Source: Microstegium vimineum
Lineage: Eukaryota; Streptophyta; Magnoliopsida; Poales; Poaceae
Assembly: GCA_022036555.1 (NCBI GenBank)
Contig: CM039135.1
Location: forward strand, 41,849,702-41,913,701
Length of the DNA stretch: 64,000 bases
Reading direction: 5' to 3'
The position numbers and the translations under genes are program-made. Every line of letters begins with the position of its first letter. Position 1 is the stretch's first letter. Shown here piece after piece: positions 1 to 11,206 of the stretch. The notes below the pieces were generated by a model. It worked only from the letters and a program-made list of their open reading frames with translations. It ran no database searches and was not told the DNA's origin.

Positions 1-956
1 GGTTGATACCTTGGCTCCTATATGCAGCACCACCGCTAGTCCCCTCTCCTCCATATGTGATAGCCTTATCGATGGTGAGGGGAGGAGGAAGCTTATGTGC
101 TACCGGATGACATTATCTTTGTCGATTCCTTGGCTCTTGTTTCTTGTAGAGAATTCTAGTGTGAATGCCTATCTAGACATCCAACTGGGTGTCCTCAAGA
201 TGTTTTTGTTTTTGCAGGGTTGATGTGATTAGTGGGGATGATCATGTTCCTCGTTTGCATCTTTGCATCATCGGATCGTTGGATTCCGATCTCACGATGG
301 CCAAAAAAAAGTATCCCAGCTTCCATTTTTTACATTGGCTCTTACCTAGTGGTGCTAGATTGATGGTTCCATTATCATCTTTGGGCATTGGATGATGCGG
401 TGTTTTCAAAGTTTGGAGTCTGTTGTTGTGGACGATTGGAGGGTGATGCTCCCACTATGACCATGACATCACTGAGTTTCAACATAGCATAATTTGGCAA
501 TCGTCAAAGACATGCATAGGAGATCTAGATTTACACCTAAGCCTCGCAGCCTCCACGTCCGGCTATCCTCGCGATGCTTGACACTTAAACCGCAGAAGCG
601 CTGCCCTCACGTCACGTGAGTCCATCGACTGTCAGCACCAAAGCATGGGGCTCCTTGTGTTTTCTCTAATACAGTACACAATAATGATTATACTTAAAAA
701 ATACAGTTTAAAATAAAGAGAGCACTATTTGTGTAGACTGTTTTTATATCATCAAAGGACAGGAGAAATGGAGTTTAAGTGAAAGTTCAGCACAAAATTT
801 AAATGACATTACATACTAATAGGACCCCTTTATGAAAAGCAGAAATTTTATACAAGGACGACATATTTTCAACACATATATAATGCAAGAATTACATATG
901 AATCAATTTATTTTTATAGTAAAAAAACATAATATATTGGGAAAGGAAAAAAGAAG
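1..956. other. intergenic, no gene recognised
   Basis: Open frames here are short and resemble no family I know. An AT-rich stretch follows position 660. I see no terminal repeats. Confidence 0.5.
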
Positions 957-1196
957 ATGTTACGTTACAAAGGAGGTCTTAGACGACTCCCTATGATAAT
1001 GATATGGCCAGTCTGCCTATTAAACTGGATGTTTAAGATGTGGAAGGAGAGAAACGGGAGATGCTTTCGCCAAATTAAAGCTCATCCACGGTGCCACATA
1101 TCCTCACACATATCAAGCACATCGCCGACCAGTGGATTGACGCCAGGACGACAAAGTTACGTTGTCTCTTACGCGAGTAATCGGTTTGTATCTTAA
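957..1196 (+). pseudogene. possible tail of a LINE-type reverse transcriptase (remnant)
   Basis: The 79-codon open frame contains a tryptophan-rich stretch reading WMFKMWKERNGRCF. Plant non-LTR retrotransposons often end with W-x-x-W-K-x-R-N-x-R-x-F after the zinc-binding RT domain. Nothing upstream is recognisable as RT, so it would be a short decayed piece. The similarity is weak and rests on one motif. Confidence 0.3.
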
Positions 1197-1458
1197 TCTG
1201 CTAGGCGGGGAAAAGCTGCATGTAAAACCATTTGCTCCTCCTAGTGCGCCACTCCGTGGTACGTCATTGTAAAAACTATATTCTCGAACTTAATACTAAT
1301 ACAAAGATATATGTAAATATTTTGTGTATTTGAGAAAAAAAATTGAATGTGTATAACTCCAGCTTGAGATCGAGAGTGAGATGAGATACGCAGCTCGGCG
1401 ACGACCGATCTCACCTGTGGGGATTATCTTTCTCTTTTTATAACCTACCATCAGTATA

Positions 1459-1470
1459 CCAAAAGATCGG
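1459..1470. repeat. target site duplication, left of MULE
   Basis: CCAAAAGATCGG, identical to 5347-5358 in direct orientation, just outside the terminal inverted repeats. Confidence 0.75.
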
Positions 1471-1670
1471 AAAAAAATTGAGTACGGCCGGGGCCGTACG
1501 CGGCACCGTGCGGACTACTAATCAGGTCGCGACGCGTGGATCCATGGATGGACGAAAAACTCGGCTGGCTTCAGGTCCCAGGCCGGCTCATTGGCTCAAC
1601 AAAACAGACCTACGTGACCAAGCTTGACTTGTTTTTTTTTGGCTCGTACTAGACATCGGCTCGTAGTCTT
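1471..1670 (+). repeat. left terminal inverted repeat of MULE
   Basis: Starts AAAAAAATTGAGTAC. It matches the reverse complement of 5069-5346 through several blocks, including GGACTACTAATCAGGTCGCG, AACTCGGCTGGCTT, GGCCGGCTCATTGGCTCAAC and a final GGCTCGTACTAG block. The right copy is longer because of an insertion that contains tandem repeats. Confidence 0.85.
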
Positions 1671-1785
1671 GGCTCATATAAATACTTAAATGGCTCGGTA
1701 GATTGATAAAAAAAAAGCAAGAGTTACAATACGAGGAGATACGGCCGCCGCCGTCATCACACCGTAGCGTGGCCAAAATAAATCA

Positions 1786-4700
1786 ATGGAAGACAGTAGA
1801 ACGACGACAAGCAAGCAGATCAGCCAGGCGCAGATCGGCATCCAGGCACGCGCAGGCACTATGGAGGCCGATGCTTCGGATGGTGCTCCTATTGTTCATG
1901 TTATAGACTGTAATGACCCTGCAGCAAAAGTGAATTTCTCATATAATAGATCTGGCGCAGTACAGGTATGCTTACTAATATTTTTTTCAGTGATATAATT
2001 GTTTGATGAACTAAACAAATATGTGTTTTTTGTGTAGGAGAACATCAATGCAATTAGCACGCCAATGTTAACGTCTGCTGTCACGGAATCGCCTTCTGAT
2101 TTATCGGAACATGTGGCACAAGTAAATGAGGTATGGATATCAGTTCATTTATTAGGCGTGTAAAGAATTTGTATTATGAATGGTCACCACGGTATGGAAA
2201 ATAAATGGTCATCTAGCTTCAATTATCACTATATTTTATAATAGGTAGCTGATAAAGTTGGAGAAACTTTGATCCATCTTAAAGTTGGTATGACTTTCGA
2301 TTCAGAGGACAAAGCTTACAAGATGTACAATACCTATGCCGGTAAGGTTGGGTTCAGTATTAGGAAAAGCTCAATAAAGCGCCGAGAAGATAAAACTATA
2401 TACCAGAAATATATAGTTTGCAGTAATGAAGGATTTCGAAAAAACAAGTTATCAGAAAAAGACATTACAAGGACAGGTTGTGATGCTCGTATTCAGTTAA
2501 GTGTTAGCAAAGAAGGAATTTGGACAGTGCAGAAGGTTGTACTTGAGCACAATCATTATCTCGCTAGTCCAAATAAGTTGCACAAGTTGAAGTCCCAACG
2601 ACGTGTTACAGAAGCAGACAGAATGTTAATTGGCCAGATAAGGGAAGCCGGCATGAAGCCAACCCAAGTGTATGAGTTTATGAAAGAGTTTTATGGAGGA
2701 GCCGACAAAGTGCCATTATCAAGAATGGACTGCAATAATGCAATTGGCCGCGAGCGCAAGAAATACTTAGAATCCAATGATGCGCAAACATTATTGGAAT
2801 ACTTGAAGAATAAGCAAATAGAAGATCCTACATTTTTTTATGCGGTTGAACTAGATGAGGAAGATGGACGGATAGTTAATTTCTTTTGGGCAGATGGTCA
2901 GTCTATCATGGATTATGCATGCTTTGGTGATGTTGTGTCATTTGACACCACGTTTCAGACTAATAAGTTTGAAATGCCTTTTGCTCCAATCCTTGGAACC
3001 AACCATCACAAACAAACAATAATTTTTAGGGTTGCACTGATATTTAATGAAACTATTGAATCATTTGTTTGGCTCTTTGAAACCTTCCTCACCGCAATGT
3101 CAGGCAAGCATCCAAGCACGATTTTCACAGATCAAGATGCAGCCATGGCAGGAGCAATTGCTTATGTATTTAAAAATACAAGCCATCGTCTTTGTTTGTT
3201 TCACATATATGTTAATGCTGCTACACATTTAGGGCATGTAATTCATAATCATCCTGAGAAGTTTCTACCAGATTTTAAAAGATGTGTATATGAAGACAGA
3301 TCATAAGCTATTTTCATCCAAAAGTGGAATAAATTATTGTCTGACTATAAACTTGAGGATAACCAATGGATAAATAATTTATATGATTTGAGGAAAAGAT
3401 GGGCTGCTATCTACCGTGACTTTTTTACAGCTGACATGAACTCGACTCAAAGGAGCGAAGGTATGAATAATGTATTCAAGAAAAGATTTCGTAGGAGACT
3501 TGGACTTTCAGAACTCCTTGTAGAATGTGACAAGGTTTCCGCTAGTCTTCGTGAAAATGAGTTAGATGCGGATTTTAATTCCTGTCGAAAGACCCCGGTT
3601 ACTTACATCCCAAATTTACCTATGTTGAAGAGTGCAGCTGAATCATATACAAGAAGGATGTATTCGGAGTTTGAGGAAGAGTTTAAAGAATAATTTTCAT
3701 TCTCTTGGAAATTGTTACAAACTGATGGGTCAATCTTAACATATGAGGTTGTACATATATACTCTAATCATGGAGCAAGAGTTCAGTTCAGCTGTGTAGA
3801 TATGAACATTACATGTTCCTGTAGAAAGTTTGAATCTATAGATATGTACATATATTTTTCAATTATTATAAGTTTTGGATATAATATATGAACCGATGTA
3901 AATTGATAATTTATCCTGCAGGTATATTATGCAAGCACACCCTAAAAGTCTTAAATGCAAATAATATTTTTGTTTTGCCACCGCAATACATAATAGGAAG
4001 ATGGACAAAATATGCAAAAAGAGGATTCTATGTTGACAAACAAGCCGGTGGGAGTGAAAGTAACAAAACGTGGGCTACACGTAACTCACGAATGGCGACA
4101 TCCATAACATTGAAGTGTTCACTGTCAAAAGAACTTCTTCATGATTTGGAGAAAGGCATGCAAAAATTGGATTTGGAAGCAGATGCTTCTCTAAGCAAGA
4201 TGAAAGATAAATCCGATGAGGTTCCCCTAGTTTTGACTGATTGTGCTACAGGCCAGTTGAAAGGTAAAATATCGTTTAAAATTCCTCCTGTGGTAAAAGG
4301 CCCGAAGAAAAAGCGGGTCATAAACATATTTGAAAAAAATACAGGGAAAAAGAAGAAAAGTGCTAAGAAGAAAGGTACTTATCTAAATTTTTTGTAATTG
4401 TTTTTCCTCTAGCATTGCTAGTTCTATAGTATTCTTTTTCTTATTTTCATCTCTGCGCATATAGGGGGAGATACAAATAAGGGGGCAGAAAGTAGAGATG
4501 CAAGAGTAGATCAAAATCAATTCATTGTAAGTCATAAATCTGACTCATTATTCTTTTTCCATATTTTATTTACTAACAGTAAGAATTTCATATCTATGAC
4601 ACATGACCCTTGATGCTAGTGGCCGCGGTGGTACTAGTGTTATGTCAAAATCTAGAAATGATTCAACCATGCCTTCATTGCTATTCCAAGATGTATATGC

Positions 4701-4863
4701 TTCTGCCACAATGTCAGAGATTACAAATTATATGTCTCAACAATCTTTTGTCGTCTCCGCACCATACATCCAAGGAGTATTTACAGATCTTTTACTTGGA
4801 GTTCACGGAGATGTCGCAATGTCCTGGTTTGCTAGAAAGTTAAATTTTGATGAGAACATGTAA
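1786..4863 (+). pseudogene. FAR1/FHY3-like MULE transposase, interrupted
   Basis: Exon 1 is 1786-1965, exon 2 2038-2130 and exon 3 starts at 2245, all phase 0 with GT-AG introns. Exon 3 begins with a FAR1-type N-terminal region: a Y-x-x-Y-A-x-x-x-G-F-S-I-R stretch, then C and H residues ending near LEHNH. A MULE transposase core follows (SFDTTF, FTDQDAAM, RLCLFHIYV, then STQRSEGMNNVFK). The SWIM zinc finger is split between CSCRKFES (near 3830) and ILCKH (near 3925). In-frame TAA codons at 3304-3306 and 3691-3693 break the frame. Basic KKKR stretches and small 3' exons end at 4863. The intron inside the SWIM finger has a good acceptor but reads ATATGT where GTATGT is expected. Family role: transposition of the element; FAR1 and FHY3 are domesticated relatives that act as light-signalling transcription factors. 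Its position inside TIRs favours a transposase over a host FRS gene. Confidence 0.8.
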
Positions 4864-5068
4864 TTTCCATGTCTTGATTAAGATGTCACTTTGTTGCACT
4901 ATTTTATAATGTTGAACTGGATTATATTATGATCATATAATCATGTTTTTTCTTAAAATATAGTAAAACAAATTTGTCCACTGCTATCAGACTCTTTTTG
5001 TACGTACCGATGTTAGTGCGATTTTTTATAAATAAAGCACAATTAACCAGGTTGAACATGCTCACCGT

Positions 5069-5346
5069 GACGAGCTAATGTCAACTAGTACGAGCCAACA
5101 AAACAAGTCAAGTTGAGCTGTGGGCTCGTACGTACGTGAGTGCTGGAGGCCCAAGCCGAGCTGTGGTCTCGTACGTGAATGCTGGAGGCCGAGCCGAGCT
5201 GTGGTACCGAACTAGAAGGTCTCGCTGTTTTGTTGAGCCAATGAGCCGGCCTGGACCTAAAGCCAGCCGAGTTTTCAGTTCATCCACAGATCCACGCGTC
5301 GCGACCTGATTAGTAGTCCGTACGGTATCGTGTACTCAATTTTTTT
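5069..5346 (-). repeat. right terminal inverted repeat of MULE
   Basis: Reverse complement of the left repeat, expanded by a tandem repeat at 5115-5204 that the left arm lacks. Confidence 0.85.
5115..5204 (+). repeat. short tandem repeat inside right TIR
   Basis: Two copies of a unit of about 40 bp (5115-5157 and 5158-5195) plus the start of a third. Each begins GAGCTGTGG and contains TGCTGGAGGCC. Only this arm of the MULE has them. Confidence 0.75.
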
Positions 5347-5358
5347 CCAAAAGATCGG
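5347..5358. repeat. target site duplication, right of MULE
   Basis: CCAAAAGATCGG, the direct copy of 1459-1470. Confidence 0.75.
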
Positions 5359-5680
5359 TCCACCTGTGAAGTAAACGTTACGCTCAACAATATAATGCGC
5401 GGGCCATGTGCATGCTCCGTCGCTCTCTGGCCAGCCTCCAGCTAGCTAGCTCGATCGATCCTTTGCACTGGAACAATTGCAAGTTGGTAGCGGGAATATA
5501 TTCACGAAAACCAGGACCCGATCACACGATCCTCGTGCTCCAGTATAGAAAACACAAGGTCAACATCCCGCGGGCGTCCAGTACGATGATATATGATCCA
5601 CATCGTCATATCCACCCCGTCTATAGTTCACTCGCTCTAACACTCAACTGTATCTGGTATCCGGCATTATATTATACTAA
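5359..5680. other. intergenic, no gene recognised
   Basis: A 97-codon open frame at 5406-5699 runs into the following MITE and resembles nothing I know. Confidence 0.4.
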
Positions 5681-5907
5681 CTCCATTCTAGAATTATAAT
5701 TCATCTGACTTTTTTATCATAAGTTTGATCATCCTTTTTATTCAGAAATTTATATAAAATATCACATATTTTATCTGACCTGTTTTTAATAAAAGTGCTT
5801 TAATAGTAACTTCAATTTAACTATGTTTGAATAATTTTTTAAGTAAGATGAGTGATCAAATATTTGACTAAAAAAGTCAAACGGATTATAATTTAGAATG
5901 GAGGGAG
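5681..5907. mobile_element. Stowaway-like MITE
   Basis: The ends are inverted: CTCCATTCTAGAATTATAAT on the left against a right end whose complement starts CTCCCTCCATTCTAAATTAT. The interior is AT-rich and about 230 bp long. A clean TA duplication is not visible. Confidence 0.65.
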
Positions 5908-5960
5908 CATTGTTCTTCTGAGTTCCGTACCAATGGTAGAGGGAGGGAGGCCAAATGTTG

Positions 5961-6280
5961 ATTGTGAATTGTTCTAAGATTTGAAATTTAAAATTTAGAG
6001 TTTGGAGAGACGACTTTAGATTTTAACATAGTGTATATTAAAGTTGTAGTTCTTAACCTAGTGTATATTTAAAGTTGTAGTACTTAACCTGATTCCTAAA
6101 ATACAACTTTTGACACATTCTTTTTCATGTGGAATCGTTTATAGTCCTAAACAATTGCTTTTTAAGTTATTGAAATATCGATATTTTATTTTTTAAAAAA
6201 ATTAAACTCTAATAGAGAGATATTCTATACCGAAATTTTCATTCAGAATTATTTTGGGGCTTAAATATTCAATGTAATAC
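5961..6280 (+). repeat. direct repeat, copy 1
   Basis: Diverged direct copy of 6840-7125. Shared blocks include TTGTTCTAAGATTTGAA, AAAGTTGTAGT, GTGGAATC and CTCTAATAGAGAGA. Identity of the unit is unknown. Confidence 0.75.
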
Positions 6281-6839
6281 TTTTTTGATGAAACAAGAGG
6301 GTTGGAGCTCCAATTAAATTTATTAATAAAAAATAAAGGTATACAAACAAGTCCTAGCTCAAGAAACAACAAAAAGTCAGGAAGAAAATAACGAAGATTG
6401 CACAAAGCCGTAGTCATTGATCTAAGTGGGGTTGATGGACTGCTTTTTCTCTTAGAATAACTAGAGCAAACCCCTTCCTAAAATCTGATTTGCCTCTGAA
6501 CCAATTGGGAGATATTCTTGAAGATGATGTCATTTCGCATAGTTAGATTTCCCAACACATTGTGACAATGATTTCCATCAAAAAGGGTAATCTGAGTTGT
6601 TTCCTTATACTTTCAAAAATAATCAGCATGTCATTATTGTTAGGCAAAATGATATTTAAACTAGACCACCAGGTCATAGCAAATGGACAATTAAACAGGA
6701 GATGATCTAGATCTTCTTCAACTTTAGAGTGCAAAAGATACAATTATAATCTGAGAGATGCATATTCCTTCACTCTCAGATTCAACAAATGTATTAGGGA
6801 ATATAGTGTTCTTCGAGTCAGCGGTTCCAAAAGTTATTT
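6281..6839 (-). pseudogene. LINE 3' remnant (RT zinc-binding domain)
   Basis: The minus strand encodes VEEDLDHLLFNCPFAMTWW near 6700, the zinc-binding domain typical of plant L1-type reverse transcriptases, followed by a CWEI stretch. Downstream on the minus strand the sequence decays into stops and ends at 6281 in a short poly-A (poly-T on +) after TTTCATC. It lies between the two direct repeats. No target duplication separate from those repeats can be seen. Confidence 0.65.
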
Positions 6840-7125
6840 TTTGAGTTGTTCTAAGATTTGAAGTTTGAAATTTAGAATTTTTAGGTATTTTCTTCACTTT
6901 TAACATGGTCTATACTAAAGTTGTAGTAGCCGACACGATATACAATTTTTGACAAGCTTTTTTCATTGTGGAATCATGTACAGTCCTTAACAATTTTTAA
7001 GTTATCAAATATCAAGATTTTGTTTTTTTAGAATTCAAAACTCTAATAGAGAGACATGCTCTATATTGATCTTTTTAAAAAAACTATTTAGAGGCTGAAA
7101 TATTCGTTGTAAAATTTTTAAATGA
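6840..7125 (+). repeat. direct repeat, copy 2
   Basis: Second copy of the unit at 5961-6280, on the other side of the LINE remnant. Confidence 0.75.
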
Positions 7126-7175
7126 AAGTGTAGTTTCATTTTACAATAGAAAGAAGACAGGGAGGTAAGAGTTTA

Positions 7176-8042
7176 GAGCAACTATAACATTTTGGGTATT
7201 ATTTTGTAGAGACTATTATAATTTGTATAGTAAAAAGTAGGACTCAATATGATATCTGACTTTGTAAAATATAAGTTATCCCTGTTGCTAAAAAATAAGT
7301 TATTCCTTAATTTTCAGTGGCCATATACAACTAACCACACGCTCTAAGGATGGCAGCGGATTGGGTTCGGGGCGGATATGTGTGGGTTTCGGGTCCAGCG
7401 GTTCGTGTTCGGGTTTGATTTTTGATCCACGGTTTTCAGGTTCGGGTACTCGAAACTTATAGGGTCCATTTCGGGTTTGATCCAAAATATAGCATTTTTA
7501 ATAAAAACTTATGTATTTTTATTAATAAATTTCTTATGTAAGCTATTAAATTTATTCAAATTTGAATCATGAAATTGTATGTTGTTTATTGCCTCCTGTT
7601 TATACATTTGAATGTATAATTTATATCATGCATACATATGTGGCTAAAAAATCCTTATTATTTTTTTATTGCTACGTAGTGGTGAGTTTCTGGTTTCGGT
7701 TAACCATTCGGGTTTCGGGTATCTGCCAGGTTTGATTTCGGGTTTGGATTATCACCCAAACTGGTTTTCGGTTCAATTTCGAGTTTTGAGTTCGGGTTTC
7801 GGGTTTGAGTCAATGAAGCCTCCACCCGATCCAAACCCAGCCCGTTGTGATCCTTAACGCGCTCACTATCTAACTTTGTAAAATAGCAAACTGTTGTGGA
7901 ACTCTTCATTTTTGAGGAGTTTTGTATTTTAGAAAATAGCAAACTTTTGTGGACCTCTTCATTTTTAGGATGATTCTATTTTACAAAATAGCTAAAAATA
8001 GAATGTGGCTACTAATTTTTAGCTAAGCTGTAGGAGTTGCTC
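7176..8042. mobile_element. PIF/Harbinger-like MITE, split by another element
   Basis: Ends are GAGCAACTATAAC on the left and, as complement, GAGCAACTCCTACAG on the right, each flanked by TTA (7173-7175 and 8043-8045), the duplication typical of PIF/Harbinger. Without the insert at 7345-7856 its own length is about 350 bp. Confidence 0.65.
7345..7856. mobile_element. hAT-like MITE nested in the PIF-like MITE
   Basis: Inverted ends TAAGGATGGCAGCGG and complement TAAGGATCACAACGG are followed on both sides by GGGTTCGGGT-type sequence. The 8-bp flanks are ACACGCTC (7337-7344) and ACGCGCTC (7857-7864), one mismatch, as expected for a hAT insertion. The interior is AT-rich and non-coding. Confidence 0.7.
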
Positions 8043-8214
8043 TTACGGGAGCAGTGCGAGCCAAATTGAAACCAAGGAATATTTTTACTTAGGTTTTGTT
8101 TCTGTCCCTGAACACTGATCCTCGAGAAAAATTTATTGCTACACTATACTACAAGAAAGTAGCTAGTCTACCGGCTGTGGTCCATTGGTTTCTCTATTTC
8201 TATCTATCATTGGT

Positions 8215-8400
8215 ACATCACGCTATAATTTAGAATCTGTTTAAATCTTTTGTTCTATATTTTAAAAATACAGCTTTAAATAAGTGATCTAAAATTAGAT
8301 TTAAACTTTAGTCTACCTCACATTAGAGTTCCAGACCTCAAAAATAAACTAAAGTATTATAAAGTTCTTAGAGCTTTAAAATTTAGAGCATTGAATCCAA
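8215..8400. other. AT-rich stretch resembling a MITE fragment
   Basis: Words such as TAGATTTAAACTTTAG and AATCCAAACATACCC recur in grass MITEs. No clear end pair. Confidence 0.3.
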
Positions 8401-8756
8401 ACATACCCTTAACCACCGATGGATTGACCAAGCGATGTGTGCGTGTTTGATTTGGTCGTCATTTATGTCACATCCGGTCTGTTTGGCCCGTAGTAACCCA
8501 TGTGTGTTAATGAGATATATTGTGGAGGGTTTAGTCCCACCTTGATTGTTTAAGGTGGGATATACCAACATATAAGGCTTCTAGAGTCCATCCTACCATC
8601 CCGGGTTAATCCTTTTAAGCGAAGCGAGGACGAAAGCCTAAGTGAGATGGTGGTGGGAGTGGTTCGCTCAACGTGCAGAGTAGATCTGAGTCATTTGGAC
8701 TCTGAGACGTTACAAATGGTATCAGAGCCGACCTTGAGGCATGTGCGTGCCAGGTG

Positions 8757-8921
8757 TAGGCTCTGCGGAGTGCACGACGTGGCACATGTGCCGGCACTGG
8801 ACGCACACGTGTGCTAAGAGAGGAACGTTCATGGTCATCGTTCATTGCGCGTGTAGGCTCTGCAGAGTGCACGACGTTGTGGCACATGTGCCGGCACTGG
8901 ACGCACAGTCGCGTGTCGCGT
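8757..8921 (+). repeat. 97-bp tandem repeat inside TRIM
   Basis: Two units start with TAGGCTCTGC at 8757 and 8854 and share GCACATGTGCCGGCACTGG. Confidence 0.8.
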
Positions 8922-9152
8922 GTGCTAAGAGGGGAACGTTCCTGGTCATCGTTTGCCCGGTTGCGTGGGTATGTCGAGCTCGACGAGGATGTCAAGTTCT
9001 TTGAGGGGGACGTCGAGTTCTTTGAGGGGTGGTGTCACGTGTGCTAAGAGGGGAACGTTCCTGGTCATCGTTTGCCCGGTTGCGTGGGTATGTCGTCCTC
9101 GACGAGGACGTCAAGTTCTTTGAGGGGGACGTCGAGTTCTTTGAGGGGTGGT
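8922..9152 (+). repeat. 119-bp tandem repeat inside TRIM
   Basis: Units at 8922-9040 and 9041-9152 are nearly identical. Both carry GTGCTAAGAGGGGAACGTTC and two close copies of TCAAGTTCTTTGAGGGGGA or TCGAGTTCTTTGAGGGG. Confidence 0.85.
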
Positions 9153-9401
9153 GGTAAGTAGCGGAGCTATAGCAGATCTAAGGGTGGTGCGCTTGTCTTC
9201 ATGGGTACAATGATTTTTAATTTATAGGTGCATACATGGTGAAAAATTGGCTCTTAGCTTACCACTGTTTTTTATTTGTTCTGTGGGTACAACTGCACCC
9301 AATGAACTGAATATAGCTCCCCCTGATGGTGGTGAGTATGGTTCACTCAACGTGCAGAGTGTGGTTCACTCAGCGTGCAGCGTGCAGAATGGGGCGTTAC
9401 A

Positions 9402-10004
9402 ATTTAGTTAATCAGTTTTATTTATGAGCTCTCGCTCTCCACAATAATAGCGACGGTCGACCATTGACGTGCCGATTATATGGAAATTGCTACACGATAT
9501 CGGGATTCAGGCTTAAACCATTCTCACCCAAAAAAAAATCTCCACTCGAATCTTCACCCCTTCTTGCCCTGCTCTTCAACTTCGGCACACACACACCTGA
9601 CACCAACACCACCTGCTGAACGAGATTAACGAACTGAGATCTCGCGAGCTAGCCTGAACGACGCTGCACGAGCTAGCCAGCCAGGCCGGGGGCAGCTCGA
9701 TCGGAAGCTGACGGAATCTCATGTTTTGTTTATTCTTTTTTTTTTTGAAACAAATGTTTTGTTTATTCTTTCAAGACACGAATTGAAGACCACAATCCTC
9801 GCTCGTGAGCGAGTAAAAAACAAGGAGCGATCGAGGTCAAACCCAAATCTCATCCACACGCATCGGTCGATCCGATCCAAGGCGTGCGGTTCCCGTCCCG
9901 GCCCGGCCATGGACGTGTCACGTGTTAGTGGTCAGTCGGTGAGGTCATAAACACTGCACGCACGTGCTTCGACTACTCATGCTGTTGCTGACTAGCAGCT
10001 TAAG
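9402..10004. other. intergenic, no gene recognised
   Basis: Contains a short direct repeat of ATGTTTTGTTTATTCTTT (9721 and 9754). Otherwise nothing supportable. Confidence 0.5.
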
Positions 10005-10355
10005 AGCAGCTCCAGTGTTGAAAAAAACGAACAATGGGAGAAGTGAATCGAACCGGCAACACTAGAAGCATCGAACCATGTGTGTCAGACGAGAAATCGG
10101 CATTTGCAGAGATGTTGAACCGAGCCGAATCAAATAATATTATTTAATGTGTATTGATCTGTCTCTGGCCACAACTCCCCAAGCATGCGAGAGAGGATTG
10201 AAATCTTGTACGTGGGTCCTACCACCGATGTTCACACTAGAGCAATCGAACGTTTCTTGTTTTCGCTTTTCATCTCTGACAATGCTCGATGCTTACACTA
10301 GAGGTGCCCTAGCACGTCTCACTGTCTTAGTATATAGTATACACTAGAGCGACCA
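10005..10355. mobile_element. possible Tourist-like MITE
   Basis: The left end GCAGCTCCAGTGTT resembles the complement of the right end GGTCGCTCTAGTGTA. No target duplication. Confidence 0.3.
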
Positions 10356-10499
10356 CACACGTACACGAGGTCCTGTTTCTGTACAATGACATTAGTGATC
10401 CCGATCGATCAATCGATCTGTACGCTTATAATTTTGGTAGCTGGAGAATAGTGGAGAGGAGATGATGATCGGTTCATACACGTAATAACATATAAGAGA

Positions 10500-11060
10500 G
10501 GTAGCCGCCCTGATTAACATTGCGATCGACCAATACTCCTATATCATTCAAGGTCCCATGGATACTGTCCATCATCGCTACAACGGTCGAACGATGTCTT
10601 ATTTGTATTCAATTCAAATGGAGGTTAAACTAAATTTCACCTCAGGTCTTATTTAGATGTACGTGTATCTACCTTAAATTACATGTGTCAACTCTAATCT
10701 ATTTCAACGCATGTGAAAACAAACCCACGGTCTATCTCAATCCATGAATTAGGAATTATCTGACAACGACGACATCTAATTGGGATGATTAGCTAGCATC
10801 ATGATCGATCAATACTCCTACATCGATCATTCAAAGTCCCATGGATATTGTCCATCATCAGCATGAGTGTGCACGATCCACCTTATGTCGTATTTGGATT
10901 TAATTGTGTTCATATCCATTCATATTAGATTGGAGTGGAAGTTAAACTAAATTTCACTTTAATTTTAATTTACCTTAGAGTTTGTTTAGATGTACATGTG
11001 TCGAAGTGGATTGAAGTGAATTTAAACTAAGTTTCACTCAAGATAAACGACAATGGCGAC
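10500..11060 (+). repeat. diverged tandem duplication
   Basis: 10510-10740 and 10795-11050 share, in order, CAATACTCCTA, GTCCCATGGATA, TGTCCATCATC, GTTAAACTAAATTTCAC and TTTAGATGTAC. The unit is about 250 bp and non-coding. Confidence 0.65.
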
Positions 11061-11206
11061 ATCGAAACAAGAAGGCCTAATTGGCTGGTTGCTAGCAGCT
11101 GTCGATTAGCAGCTTTGGCTGTCCGCGATGGCTATCGCGTGCTTGGCTTACTCATCGATGGAGATATAAAAGTAGGAGAATGCTCCCGAAATCAATTCAC
11201 TTGAAT

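Larger units (their letters stand above)
1471..5346 (+). mobile_element. Mutator-like element (MULE) with FAR1-type transposase
   Basis: The element is bounded by long terminal inverted repeats (1471-1670 and 5069-5346) and by the same 12 bases, CCAAAAGATCGG, immediately outside both ends (1459-1470 and 5347-5358). A target duplication of about 9 bp is expected for the Mutator superfamily. Because the flanking bases are partly self-complementary, the exact edge is ambiguous by 1-2 bases and the duplication is 8-12 bp. The interior holds one multi-exon gene related to the FAR1/FHY3 class of Mutator-derived proteins. Two in-frame stops and a damaged splice donor in that gene suggest the copy is no longer autonomous. 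Confidence 0.85.
8505..9401 (+). mobile_element. TRIM-like LTR element, no coding capacity
   Basis: A 210-bp LTR-like unit (8505-8714) starts TGTTAATGAG and ends GACGTTACA. Two bases later a primer-binding site for initiator tRNA-Met, TGGTATCAGAGCC, occupies 8717-8729. A second, partial LTR end (about 9325-9401) repeats GGTTCACTCAACGTGCAGAG and finishes GGCGTTACA. Between them are only tandem repeats and no gag or pol. This matches a TRIM or a heavily deleted element. No target duplication was found. Confidence 0.6.

Noticed and set aside
1786..4863. Host FAR1-related (FRS) light-signalling gene
   Set aside because: Lies between TIRs with a target duplication and is broken by stops, so an element transposase is the simpler reading.
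8717..8729. tRNA-like sequence
   Set aside because: Only the complement of the 3' end of initiator tRNA-Met, i.e. a primer-binding site; no tRNA fold.
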